A stretch of 41,133 bases of DNA, from assembly GCA_017940575.1 (NCBI GenBank), contig JAGAYJ010000010.1:1-41133 (forward strand), in the 5' to 3' direction. Below, one piece after another: positions 24,531-32,417 of the stretch (within the stretch, counting starts at the first letter, position 1; each line of letters opens with the position of its first letter). The position numbers and the translations under genes were made by a program. The DNA is from Bacilli bacterium. GTDB taxonomy: Bacteria; Bacillota_I; Bacilli_A; RF39; UBA660. The notes beneath the pieces were generated by a model, which was given only the letters and a program-made list of their open reading frames with translations, had not been told where the DNA came from and did no database searches.

Positions 24531-25184
24531 ATGTATAATACAGCTTTATCTATTTTAAGAGAAATAAATGATACTGGCTATATAGCCTATATAGTTGGTG
24601 GATATGTTAGAGACTTTATACTTAGTATAAAAAGTAATGATATAGATATTACAACAAGTGCAACTCCTGATATAATAAAATCGATGTATGAAGTGGTAGA
24701 AGATAATTCTTGCTTTGGATCTTTAAAAATAAAAAAAGAGGGTTATACATTTGAAATTACAACATTTAGAAGAGAGTTAAAATATAATAATAGATTTCCA
24801 CAAATTGAGTTTACTGATTCTTTAATAGAAGATTTGAAAAGAAGAGACTTTACTATAAATGCAATTTGTATGTGTGATGATGAATCAATTATAGATTTAA
24901 TTGGTGGTATAGAAGATATTGAAAATAAAACTATTAGATCTATTGGTGATGCGACGACAAAAATAAAAGAAGATCCATTAAGAATACTTAGAGCTATAAG
25001 ATTTATGGGTTATCTTGATTTTACTTTAGATAAATATTTAAAAGAATCTATTGAAAAAAATAAAGAGCTAGTTAAAACATTATCAAATAAAAGAGTGCAT
25101 AATGAATTATCTAAGATGAATAAAAAATCTATTGATGAGATTAAAAAACTTGGTATAGACAAATATATAAAGGAGGAATTATGA
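24531..25184 (+). CDS. cca: Compact CCA-adding tRNA nucleotidyltransferase (head and neck only)
   Basis: The protein has 217 residues, about half the usual class II length (about 400). The catalytic core is intact: GGYVRD at 23-28, the metal-binding pair Asp37 and Asp39 in NDIDITT, RRDFTINAI at 104-112, and the nucleotide-template motif EDPLR at 147-151 followed by ILRAIRFM. The body and tail domains that normally measure the tRNA are absent after residue 215. It is not a frameshift, because the stop overlaps the next start as ATGA with that gene's GGAGG in place. The start at 24531 has GGTGA upstream, and TGTTATGAT may be its extended -10 box. Specificity for CCA rather than A-only or CC-only addition cannot be told from the sequence. 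Confidence 0.82.
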   Translation: MYNTALSILREINDTGYIAYIVGGYVRDFILSIKSNDIDITTSATPDIIKSMYEVVEDNSCFGSLKIKKEGYTFEITTFRRELKYNNRFPQIEFTDSLIEDLKRRDFTINAICMCDDESIIDLIGGIEDIENKTIRSIGDATTKIKEDPLRILRAIRFMGYLDFTLDKYLKESIEKNKELVKTLSNKRVHNELSKMNKKSIDEIKKLGIDKYIKEEL

Positions 25185-25819
25185 AAGATAAAATAAGAGA
25201 TTTAATAATAAGTGGTACATATAGCATTCCAAAATTACTTTTAAGTAATTATAAAGAATTAAAGATAAATGAGTCAGAACTTATATTATTAATTTACTTA
25301 CTTAATGAAAAAAATCTAGAATTTAATCCTGCAAAAATAAGTAGTGACTTAAACATTGAATTAACCTCAGTTATGACATCTATTGATAACTTAACTAAGA
25401 ATAACATAATTTCTCTATCAATCATAAAAGAAAATGGTATTAGAAAAGATGTTATCAATTTAGACAATTTATATGATAAGTTGCTTTATTTAGTTATAAA
25501 TGAGGATAATAAAGAAAAAGAAACTGATATATATTCAACATTTGAAACTGAATTTGGTCGTACTCTAGCGCCTATGGAGTATGAAATTATAAGTAGTTGG
25601 ATAGATACAGGATATTCTAAAGAGTTAATTGTTGCTGCCTTAAAAGAAGCTGTATATAATGGAGTATTTAAATTAAACTATATCGATAAAATTTTATTTG
25701 AATGGAACAAAAAAGGAATTAAGAATCCTACTGATATTGAAAAGAATAAAGTTGAATTTAAAAATAAAAAAGAGGAAAAGAAAGAATTATATGACTACAA
25801 TTGGCTTGAAGATGAATAG
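25181..25819 (+). CDS. dnaD: DnaD-family replication/primosome protein
   Basis: The protein has 212 residues; the start overlaps cca by four bases (ATGA), with AAGGAGGAA as ribosome binding site. The N-terminal 100 residues form a winged-helix-like domain (ISSDLNIELTSVMTSIDNLT). The C-terminal DnaD domain is clear at about 120-175: FETEFGRTLAPMEYEII, WIDTGYSKELIVAALKEAV, then a LNYIDKILFEWNKKGI run. A charged tail ends YDYNWLEDE. In Firmicutes it helps DnaA and DnaB load the replicative helicase at origins and restart sites. It sits directly before nth, the same order as in Bacillus. Confidence 0.93.
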   Translation: MKDKIRDLIISGTYSIPKLLLSNYKELKINESELILLIYLLNEKNLEFNPAKISSDLNIELTSVMTSIDNLTKNNIISLSIIKENGIRKDVINLDNLYDKLLYLVINEDNKEKETDIYSTFETEFGRTLAPMEYEIISSWIDTGYSKELIVAALKEAVYNGVFKLNYIDKILFEWNKKGIKNPTDIEKNKVEFKNKKEEKKELYDYNWLEDE

Positions 25820-26429
25820 GATATTTAATTATTTAGATAAAATAATTAAAGAAGCTAAACCTGAACTTGTTTATAACAAAGATTATGAACTTTTAATAGC
25901 TGTTATGTTATCGGCTCAAACAACAGATAAAGGTGTTAATAAAGTTACTAAAGTATTATTTGATAGATATCAAACTCTAGAAGAATTATCTAAGGCTAGA
26001 TTAAAGGATTTAGAGAAGATTATAAAGCCAATTGGCACATACTATAAGAAAGCAAGAAATGTTAAAAATACAGCCATTAAATTAAAAACTATAGGGTATG
26101 TTCCAAACGATAGATTATTTATAGAATCATTACCTGGAGTAGGTAGAAAGACAACTAATGTTGTATTATCTATTTTATATAATGAACCTTATTTAGCAGT
26201 TGATACACATGTTGAGAGAGTTGCTAAAAGATTAAGATTAGCATATAAAAATGATAGTGTTTTAACTGTTGAGAGAAAACTAACAAAAAAAATACCAAAA
26301 GAAAGAGTGAGTAAAACACATCATCAATTGGTATTGTTTGGTAGATATTATTGTAGAGCAAGAAAACCCTTATGTGAAAATTGCGAACTTAAAGATATAT
26401 GTAAATATTATAAAAAAGGAACTGATTAG
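25812..26429 (+). CDS. nth: Endonuclease III
   Basis: The preferred start is the ATG at 25812, giving 205 residues whose beginning aligns with other Nth proteins. It overlaps dnaD by eight bases and has only a weak ribosome binding site, so translational coupling is likely. An ATG at 25791 would add seven residues. The helix-hairpin-helix LPGVGRKTTNVVL carries the catalytic Lys, and VDTHVERV carries the catalytic Asp. The C-terminal iron-sulfur loop is Cys-x6-Cys-x2-Cys-x5-Cys (CRARKPLCENCELKDIC). It is a bifunctional DNA glycosylase/AP lyase for oxidised pyrimidines. A terminator overlaps the stop. Confidence 0.94.
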   Translation: MNRIFNYLDKIIKEAKPELVYNKDYELLIAVMLSAQTTDKGVNKVTKVLFDRYQTLEELSKARLKDLEKIIKPIGTYYKKARNVKNTAIKLKTIGYVPNDRLFIESLPGVGRKTTNVVLSILYNEPYLAVDTHVERVAKRLRLAYKNDSVLTVERKLTKKIPKERVSKTHHQLVLFGRYYCRARKPLCENCELKDICKYYKKGTD

Positions 26430-26443
26430 TTCCTTTTATTTTG
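26415..26443. terminator. Intrinsic terminator between nth and pbp1
   Basis: The 9-bp stem AAAGGAACT/AGTTCCTTT (26415-26423 with 26428-26436) is followed by a T-rich stretch. It lies between convergent genes and covers both stop codons. Confidence 0.7.
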
Positions 26444-29255
26444 TTATTTTAATTGTTTTACTGATTGTTTCAGTTGCATTTTTATAAGTTACATTATATG
26501 TAATAGTATAACTTCCTTCTTTTGTTGTATCAATAGTTGTTACTTCTTTTCCATCAGCAGAAGTAATTTTAATTTTTACATCTGAATTTGCCGTAACATC
26601 AGTTTGATTAGAAACAACTTTAATATCTTTACTACTTGGTGTAATTGTACTTCCAATTTTAACTTCACTAACTTGATTAATAAGTGAAACATTAATTGTT
26701 TCTTTTTTTAGTGATTGAATTGTAACTGTTGTACCATTACTTTGATTATTAGAATAATTTGAGTAAGATGTTTTAACTACATATGTAGCAGCTGAGTTTT
26801 GATCAATTGTAATATCAATTGTATTTGTGCTTACATCAGCTATATGTACTAAATTATTATTGTCATTACTATATACTTTATAAATAATATCTCCGACAGA
26901 TTCATCATTTTTACTTACGTTAACACCATTCCATGTAAGTGTTAATTTATCACCGTTGACTGTACCTTTTAAATTTGTTACATCTGGAAGTTGAGCGTAT
27001 TTACTTGATACTTCTGTAGGTTCAGTACCAGCTTTGAATAATTCTTTAACTCTCCTAGATTCAGGAGTATTTTCACTTGCTAAAGCAGCAGGCCATGATC
27101 CCATTTCAACTTCAACTTCAATTACATCTTCAGGTTTTTCCCATTTGCTATCTTTCTTAAATACATTTCTTGCAACAAGATTAAAGATATTTCTGTGAGC
27201 TATTGTATAAGATGTTGATGTATATTTTTTATTTTCTTCAGTCCTATTTAAATATCCATACCATACAGATATTGCATAATCTGGTGATACTCCGTTAACC
27301 CATAAATCATTAACAGCATCTGGACCAAATCCCCATCTCTTTATTGTATTTGAATCATAATTTGATGTACCAGTTTTAGCACCGTATTGTGCTCCTCCAA
27401 TATTATATTGATTGCCTAGTCCATATTGTGCTGATGATTGAAGTAGGCTAGTCATCATATAAGCAGTTTCTTCACTCATAACACGTGTTTTTTTCCATTC
27501 GGGTTCAATTACTTCATTTGTATCATTTATAATTATTTTTGTATAACTATGTGGTTCAATATAGAATCCTCCATTACCAAATGCAGCATATGCAGCAGCC
27601 ATAACTCTTGGATTTTCACCTGTATATCCTCCAATTGAATGTGCTTCATGTACAATTCCATTACTTACTTCTGGATGAAGTCCTAGACTTTGTACAAATT
27701 TTAAAATATTACTATTTTTATTTTCTTGGAAGGCTTTTAAAGCAGGTATATTTCTTGAATGAGCCATAGCGGTTCTAAGTGTCATTTTTCCTTCATATTT
27801 TCTATCCCAGTTTAGAATAGTTGTTCCATCAGAATATGAATAAGGTTCATCATCAAATAGTTTATATGTTGACCAGTTTTCATATTCAATACCTGGTGCA
27901 TAATCATAAAGTGGTTTAGCAGTAGACCCAATTTGTTTATTTATCATAGTTGCGTTATTATATTGTCTTTCACCAATTTTATTTCTTCCATTTCCAACAG
28001 CTACGATAGCACCAGTTTTTATATCTTCAACAATTATACCTGTATCAGCATAATCATTTTGCCAGTTATATGTTTTACCACTTAATATATCATTGATTAC
28101 TGATTGCTTTTCTTTATCAAGTGTTGTATATATCTTCATTGAAACTTTATATGGATCCATTTCTGTTTTTTCTACAACATCTTCAACGACTAAATCAATA
28201 AAAGGTTGCCATTCACTTGTACCGGCACTTTTGATACCATCTTCAGAACTTTTTGTAAGCATATCTTCAACTTTTGTTGATACTGCAATTTTATATTCCT
28301 CATCTGTAATATAACCATGTCTTTTCATTAAACTTAAAACTTGATTACGTCTTTGTTCAGCTTTGTCTGGATGTTGATATGGATCATATGCATTAGGTGC
28401 TTGGAATAAACCAGCTATTAAAGCAGCTTCATTTAAACTTAAATCTTTAGCACTTTTACCAAAGTAATTGTGACTTGCTTGTTCAACACCGTAAGCCCCA
28501 TTACCTAAGTAATATGAATTTACATAAAATTCCAATATTTCTTTTTTGGTATATTTCTTTTCAACTTGGAATACAGCCATATAAATATCTGTAAATTTTC
28601 TTTTTATTCCATCAAATCCTGATGCTTCTGTTGATGTAAATGTATTTTTAACAACTTGCATTGTAAGTGTTGAGGCACCACCACCTCCACCAGTTAATAC
28701 TTGTTTAAAACTTGCAACTAAGAATCTTGATAAGTCAAATCCATGGTGTTGGAAGAACTTAGAATCTTCTGTTGCAACAATTGCATCAATTAATACCTCA
28801 GGTAATTCATCATATGTAATGTTCTCTCTTTTTTCAGATCCTAGTCTAGTAATTTCATCTCCATTAACATCATATAAAACTGATGGCTCACTAGCATATA
28901 ATTCATCAGGGTTAAATTTTGGAGCGTTAATTACTATATATGATGCGAATGCTACCATTAAGCCAATAACAGCAATAATCATAAATAGAATAACAAGTAA
29001 AATTATTTTACCTAATTTCTTTTTTTTCTTTGCTTTCTTAACTTTTTCTTTGGCATGCATAACTTCTTTAGCAATTGTCTTATTTCTATCTTTTTTAAGT
29101 AACTTAGATATTTCTGGATAAAAGAAGAAAATATCTGCAAGCGCTACTATTAAGAAAGAAAGTAATGCGTGTTTAGCTAAGCATCCCGCAATAAATGCAA
29201 CCAAACTTACAATTAAAATTACCATATTATCTTGATTTTTTAAAAACTTTTTCAT
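26436..29255 (-). CDS. Class A penicillin-binding protein (PBP1)
   Basis: This 939-residue bifunctional peptidoglycan synthase starts at 29255 with GGAGG. The N-terminal region has hydrophobic segments at about 10-30 and 31-46, a Lys-rich cytoplasmic stretch (60-82) and a main helix at about 83-109. The GT51 transglycosylase follows, with catalytic Glu163 in ATEDSKFFQHHG and TLTMQVVKN near 197. The transpeptidase has Ser444-x-x-Lys447 (GSTAKP), Ser500-x-Asn502 (SRN) and Lys627-Thr-Gly (KTGTS). The C-terminus adds an FN3-like unit (about 755-845) and a Ser/Thr-rich Ig-like unit (about 850-939). It polymerises and crosslinks glycan strands outside the membrane. It overlaps recU by ATGA, the classic Firmicutes pair. 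The extra N-terminal membrane hairpin is unusual. Confidence 0.95.
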   Translation of the reverse strand: MKKFLKNQDNMVILIVSLVAFIAGCLAKHALLSFLIVALADIFFFYPEISKLLKKDRNKTIAKEVMHAKEKVKKAKKKKKLGKIILLVILFMIIAVIGLMVAFASYIVINAPKFNPDELYASEPSVLYDVNGDEITRLGSEKRENITYDELPEVLIDAIVATEDSKFFQHHGFDLSRFLVASFKQVLTGGGGGASTLTMQVVKNTFTSTEASGFDGIKRKFTDIYMAVFQVEKKYTKKEILEFYVNSYYLGNGAYGVEQASHNYFGKSAKDLSLNEAALIAGLFQAPNAYDPYQHPDKAEQRRNQVLSLMKRHGYITDEEYKIAVSTKVEDMLTKSSEDGIKSAGTSEWQPFIDLVVEDVVEKTEMDPYKVSMKIYTTLDKEKQSVINDILSGKTYNWQNDYADTGIIVEDIKTGAIVAVGNGRNKIGERQYNNATMINKQIGSTAKPLYDYAPGIEYENWSTYKLFDDEPYSYSDGTTILNWDRKYEGKMTLRTAMAHSRNIPALKAFQENKNSNILKFVQSLGLHPEVSNGIVHEAHSIGGYTGENPRVMAAAYAAFGNGGFYIEPHSYTKIIINDTNEVIEPEWKKTRVMSEETAYMMTSLLQSSAQYGLGNQYNIGGAQYGAKTGTSNYDSNTIKRWGFGPDAVNDLWVNGVSPDYAISVWYGYLNRTEENKKYTSTSYTIAHRNIFNLVARNVFKKDSKWEKPEDVIEVEVEMGSWPAALASENTPESRRVKELFKAGTEPTEVSSKYAQLPDVTNLKGTVNGDKLTLTWNGVNVSKNDESVGDIIYKVYSNDNNNLVHIADVSTNTIDITIDQNSAATYVVKTSYSNYSNNQSNGTTVTIQSLKKETINVSLINQVSEVKIGSTITPSSKDIKVVSNQTDVTANSDVKIKITSADGKEVTTIDTTKEGSYTITYNVTYKNATETISKTIKITK

Positions 29256-29821
29256 ACCATACCTCCAAAATATATACTATCGATAATATTTAAATAATCT
29301 ATTCTAGGATTAAACTTAGGTTTAATCAGATATCCAAATTTTTCAAAATACTCGAGTGGAATTGATTTTCTTTCATTTGATTCAATAAAAGAAAATAATT
29401 TAGTACCTTCAAGTAAATATATTTTATCTAAATTTTTAAAATTTACAAGTATAAAGCCAATACCACCATGTTTTATAATTTTCTTTAAATGTTCTATTTG
29501 ATGTTGATGGATATTTGATAAGGGAAAATAATTTAGCTTTGTTTCCTTTGCTTCAAAGTCAATGTATTTTCCTTTATATATGCCATTATAGTCAGTAGTT
29601 GAAGGTGTATTAAAATGCGCTTCTTTAATAACTGCATCAACTCTTGATTTATAATCTACTTTATTTATGGTGATAGGTGTTGGTTTTTTATAAATAACTG
29701 CTATATCCATATCTCGGTAATAGTCATTGGTAATATTAATATCAGCTTCAAAATTCATACCTCTATTTGCATAATTAACTTGGCTATTTCCTTTTTTGGT
29801 AAAACCTCCAGGATATTTCAT
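29252..29821 (-). CDS. recU: Holliday junction resolvase RecU
   Basis: The protein has 189 residues, starting at 29821 with AAAGGTGAT. The N-terminus KYPGGFTKKGNSQVNYANRG is the basic stalk region of RecU. The nuclease core has STTDYNG (Asp77), IDFEAKET (Glu90 and Lys92) and an H-Q-H-Q-I-E-H segment near 105, all family hallmarks. It resolves recombination junctions and assists chromosome segregation. Its stop overlaps the PBP1 start as ATGA, so the two are coupled. Confidence 0.95.
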   Translation of the reverse strand: MKYPGGFTKKGNSQVNYANRGMNFEADINITNDYYRDMDIAVIYKKPTPITINKVDYKSRVDAVIKEAHFNTPSTTDYNGIYKGKYIDFEAKETKLNYFPLSNIHQHQIEHLKKIIKHGGIGFILVNFKNLDKIYLLEGTKLFSFIESNERKSIPLEYFEKFGYLIKPKFNPRIDYLNIIDSIYFGGMV

Positions 29822-29961
29822 ATTATCACCTTTAATAATTATACTATAAAATAAAAAAATTTACTACTTAATTATAAAAGAAATTTGCTAAATAAATCTA
29901 GTTTTGTCGAAATTGATGAATTAAGCATCTTTATATGATAAAGTCTACTTGAGGTGATAAA

Positions 29962-30060
29962 GTGAATTACTTTAATAGAATAAATTGTTTGTTAGATGAT
30001 ATGACTGATGATATAAATTATATAAAAAAAAGAGCATTCTTATACTCAATTCAAAAATGA
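29962..30060 (+). CDS. Possible 32-residue peptide upstream of gpsB
   Basis: A GTG at 29962 follows GAGGTGAT at good spacing and opens a 32-codon frame ending in TGA at 30058-30060. The peptide is MNYFNRINCLLDDMTDDINY followed by 12 residues (IKKRAFLYSIQK). It is charged, amphipathic and not membrane-like. A terminator follows directly (30074-30107), which would make it a stand-alone mini transcript. No family is recognised. Confidence 0.4.
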   Translation: MNYFNRINCLLDDMTDDINYIKKRAFLYSIQK

Positions 30061-30073
30061 CGAATATAAGCTT

Positions 30074-30107
30074 AAGCATTTTAATTGACAAATGCTTTTT
30101 TTTTTGA
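30074..30107 (+). terminator. Intrinsic terminator upstream of gpsB
   Basis: The 8-bp stem AAGCATTT/AAATGCTT (30074-30081 with 30090-30097) is followed by a run of T to 30105. Confidence 0.85.
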
Positions 30108-30138
30108 GAAAATAAAAGCAGAATTGTGAGGTGTCATT

Positions 30139-30462
30139 ATGTATCAAGATAGAATATTACTTACATGTAAAGATATTTTAGAAAAAGAATTTAAAATTGA
30201 TACAAGAGGTTATCGTCCTCAAGAAGTAGATAAATTCCTTGATGCAATCATAAGAGATTATGAAGAATTCTTAAAAATAATTAAAGAAATAGAAAATGAC
30301 AAAAAAGAATTAATTGAAGACAACATTAAATTAAAACAAGAAGTTAGAAATTTGAGAACAAAACTTGATGTTTTAAAAGAAAGCGCACATACAGATGTAT
30401 CAAATGCTGACTTATTAAGACGTTTATCTAACCTTGAAAAAATTATTTATAGCGAAAGATAA
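30139..30462 (+). CDS. gpsB: Cell-division/cell-wall regulator GpsB (DivIVA-like)
   Basis: The protein has 107 residues, with GTGAGGTG before the ATG at 30139. The N-terminal lipid- and PBP-binding domain shows the hallmark KEFKIDTRGYRPQEVDKFLD (15-34). A coiled coil follows at about 38-80, and a short C-terminal helix (DLLRRLSNLEKIIYSER) forms the hexamer interface. GpsB binds the cytoplasmic tails of class A PBPs and shuttles them between side wall and septum, so it should work with the PBP1 encoded at 26436-29255. Its stop lies next to the 5' end of rnpB, the same arrangement as in Bacillus relatives. Confidence 0.93.
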   Translation: MYQDRILLTCKDILEKEFKIDTRGYRPQEVDKFLDAIIRDYEEFLKIIKEIENDKKELIEDNIKLKQEVRNLRTKLDVLKESAHTDVSNADLLRRLSNLEKIIYSER

Positions 30463-30812
30463 TATTTAGACAAACGCGGCATTTTTAATAGTGCTGAGGA
30501 AAGTCCATGCTCGCAAAGTCTGAGATGACTTTAGTGTTCGTGCTTAGGGAAAAAATAACCTAAGGTCAAGGTAACTTGAACGGCTCTTCGATAACCTAAG
30601 TCAATAGATATGGTTTAGAAGTATAAAAGTGCCATAGTGACGAATAAACTAGAAATAGTGGATGTGGAACGCGGTAAACCCCACGAGCGAGAAACCCAAA
30701 TTTTGGTAGGGGAGCAAAGCCTAGAGAACTGAATCGAAGCTTTGACCGAGTAATCGGTAGATAAATGTTTGTCACCTCATCTGAGGTACAGAACATGGCT
30801 TATTAATATTAT
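30460..30812 (+). ncRNA. rnpB: RNase P RNA, bacterial type B
   Basis: About 350 bases contain the universal P4 strand and CR I, GAGGAAAGTCCATGCTCGC (30498-30516), and the matching 3' CR V, ACAGAACATGGCTTA (30788-30802). GTCTGAGATGAC followed by TAGTGTTCGTGCTTAGG is the type B (Bacillus-like) arrangement. Inner blocks GGAACGCGGTAAACCCC and GAGCGAGAAACCC are also typical. The ends are estimated from a short P1 (TAATATT at 30460 with its complement near 30804) and may be off by a few bases. It is the catalytic RNA that trims tRNA 5' ends. The 5' end touches the gpsB stop codon. Confidence 0.95.
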
Positions 30813-30838
30813 TTTTGTGTTTTAGAAAGGTTGGTAAT

Positions 30839-31309
30839 ATGAAAGAGATTGGTGCTGCTTTAAAAGAGTCTAGAGAAAACACCGGACTTTCACTTGAAGA
30901 AGTTGCTAGTGATTTAAAACTTAGACCTAGCCAAATTGAAAATATTGAAGCAGGTAATATGGATGCCTTCAAGGATGTTTTTTATCTAAAATACTTTATA
31001 AAGGAATATGCTAAATACTTAGGTTTATCATATGATGATTTAATTGATGAGTTTAATGAATATATATTTGACTATACATCAAAAATTTCATTAGAAGATA
31101 TCAAAAAAGCAGCCAAAAAAGAATCTAAAAAAGATAAAAAACAAAAAAGAATTGCCTCACCTTATACAATAGAAAGAAGAAAGCGTATTAATTTTAAAAT
31201 AGGATTAGTGATTTTCTTGTCTATTATTGCACTTCTACTTAGTGGTTTTATTATAAAAACTGTAGTAGATACAAATAATAGCGGACCTGTTGATAATGTA
31301 ATTAGATAG
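30839..31309 (+). CDS. rodZ: RodZ-like helix-turn-helix membrane protein
   Basis: The protein has 156 residues from the ATG at 30839 (GAAAGGTTGG upstream). The N-terminal HTH_25 domain is at about 4-75, with KESRENTGLSLEEVASDLKL and LKYFIKEYAKYLGL, as in RodZ/YmfM. A Lys-rich linker (95-120, KKAAKKESKKDKKQKR) precedes one transmembrane helix at about 125-146. The periplasmic/extracellular part is very short (about 12 residues) compared with E. coli RodZ, as usual in Firmicutes. In relatives it links the cytoskeleton and wall elongation machinery. It is followed 10 bases later by pgsA, a common order in Bacilli. Confidence 0.85.
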   Translation: MKEIGAALKESRENTGLSLEEVASDLKLRPSQIENIEAGNMDAFKDVFYLKYFIKEYAKYLGLSYDDLIDEFNEYIFDYTSKISLEDIKKAAKKESKKDKKQKRIASPYTIERRKRINFKIGLVIFLSIIALLLSGFIIKTVVDTNNSGPVDNVIR

Positions 31310-31319
31310 GAGAGAGTTT

Positions 31320-31913
31320 ATGAATTTACCAAATAAACTAACGATAAGTAGAATAATACTTACATTTGTTATTATATTTGTATTGTTATTTCCAATTGAT
31401 GCTACGGGAATTGAAATTCCAAGATTATTTATAGATGAAGCTATAGTTATTGATCTTAGATATATAATTGCTGGTATTTTATTTATAATAGCATCAATTA
31501 CAGACTTTTTAGATGGTAAGATTGCGCGTAAATACAATATGGTCACTGACTTAGGTAAAATGCTTGATTCAATTGCTGATAAAATACTTGTTAATGCAGT
31601 ACTTATAATTTTAGCATCAAGTGGTTTTATCTCACCAATAATACCTGTTGTAATAATAGTTAGAGATAGTATTGTAAATTCTATTAAAATGGTAGCAGGA
31701 AATAAAGGAGAAGTTGTAGCGGCTATTCCATCAGGCAAAATTAAAGCAGCGTGCTTAATGATTGGTATAGTTCTTACATTATTCTATAATTTACCATTTG
31801 AAATATGGAATATTAAAGTATCAGATGCATTACTTATAATTGCTTGTGTATTTGCAATCATCTCTGCAGTACAATATTACAATATGAATAAAAAATATAT
31901 TTTTGAAAAATAA
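31320..31913 (+). CDS. pgsA: CDP-diacylglycerol-glycerol-3-phosphate 3-phosphatidyltransferase
   Basis: This 197-residue polytopic membrane enzyme has TAGGAGAG before the ATG at 31320. The CDP-alcohol phosphotransferase signature D-G-x2-A-R-x8-G-x3-D-x3-D is complete: Asp65, Gly66, Ala69, Arg70, Gly79, Asp83 and Asp87. The N-terminus MNLPNKLTISRI is typical of PgsA. It makes phosphatidylglycerol phosphate from CDP-diacylglycerol. It is cotranscribed with rodZ and followed by a terminator. Confidence 0.95.
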   Translation: MNLPNKLTISRIILTFVIIFVLLFPIDATGIEIPRLFIDEAIVIDLRYIIAGILFIIASITDFLDGKIARKYNMVTDLGKMLDSIADKILVNAVLIILASSGFISPIIPVVIIVRDSIVNSIKMVAGNKGEVVAAIPSGKIKAACLMIGIVLTLFYNLPFEIWNIKVSDALLIIACVFAIISAVQYYNMNKKYIFEK

Positions 31914-31940
31914 GCCAATTTTAATAATTTGGCTTTTTTT
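31912..31940 (+). terminator. Intrinsic terminator after pgsA
   Basis: The 7-bp stem AAGCCAA/TTGGCTT (31912-31918 with 31929-31935) is followed by a T-run. Confidence 0.85.
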
Positions 31941-32050
31941 GTACTTCAATTTTTAAAATTCACCTAGTTATTTTAAAAAAATGGATAAATTTATTATTCC
32001 ATTTTTTATAATTAGTCATTTGCATTATTATTTTGTTTATTGTTTAATTA

Positions 32051-32066
32051 AATTGGCTAGCCAATT
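32051..32066. repeat. Perfect 16-bp palindrome upstream of relB
   Basis: AATTGGCTAGCCAATT reads the same on both strands. It has no T-run after it and lies 26 bases before the relB -35 box, so it may be a protein-binding site rather than a terminator. Confidence 0.6.
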
Positions 32067-32076
32067 ATATATAGTT

Positions 32077-32107
32077 ATGTAATACAATATATTGACAATG
32101 TAATACA
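32077..32107 (+). promoter_or_regulatory. Putative RelB operator: two direct repeats flanking the -35 box
   Basis: ATGTAATACA occurs at 32077-32086 and 32098-32107. The spacing is 21 bp, two helical turns, and TTGACA lies between the copies. This layout fits autorepression by an antitoxin with a ribbon-helix-helix domain. Binding is inferred. Confidence 0.5.
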
Positions 32108-32120
32108 TAAATATTATACT
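32092..32120 (+). promoter_or_regulatory. Promoter of relB
   Basis: A perfect TTGACA (32092-32097) and TATACT (32115-32120) are 17 bases apart, making this one of the strongest sigma-A-type promoters in the window. Confidence 0.8.
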
Positions 32121-32138
32121 CTTAATAGAGGTGATGTT

Positions 32139-32417
32139 ATGAATCAATCAATATTAAGTGTAAGAGTTAATAAAACTGATAAAGAAAATTTTGAAAAATT
32201 TTGTAGTGAAGCTGGTATGAATGTCTCAACAGCTATCAATATGTTTATTAAAGCTACTAATAGAGAGCGTAAGCTTCCTTTTGAGGTTAAGACTGAGAGC
32301 TATGAAGACTATGTTATTGAAAAATTAAAAGAAGCAGAAGAACATTATGAAAAAGGCGCAAGAACATATACACAAGAGGAAGTTATGGAAATGATTAAAA
32401 ATAAGTTAAAAAAATAA
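32139..32417 (+). CDS. relB: RelB/DinJ-family antitoxin
   Basis: The protein has 92 residues, with AGAGGTGAT before the ATG at 32139. The N-terminal ribbon-helix-helix domain (1-50) has ILSVRVNKTDKENFEKFCSE and GMNVSTAINMFIKATNRERK, followed by PFEVK, as in RelB/DinJ antitoxins. The C-terminal 40 residues are acidic and helical (YVIEKLKEAEEHYEKGARTY), the part that normally wraps the toxin. A toxin gene should follow, but only a 23-codon remnant is present. The promoter and repeat pair upstream are intact, so the antitoxin is probably still expressed and autoregulated. Confidence 0.88.
   Translation: MNQSILSVRVNKTDKENFEKFCSEAGMNVSTAINMFIKATNRERKLPFEVKTESYEDYVIEKLKEAEEHYEKGARTYTQEEVMEMIKNKLKK

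Noticed and set aside
25150-25200. Frameshift in cca as the reason for its short length.
   Set aside because: The stop overlaps the dnaD start as ATGA with a ribosome binding site in place, and no body or tail domain is encoded downstream in any frame.
30596-30972. Minus-strand ORFs of 66 codons overlapping rnpB and rodZ.
   Set aside because: They lie inside the RNase P RNA and the start of the RodZ-like gene and have no start signals.
31235-31738. Minus-strand ORF of 167 codons opposite pgsA.
   Set aside because: It mirrors the hydrophobic codons of pgsA; the plus-strand signature for PgsA is complete.
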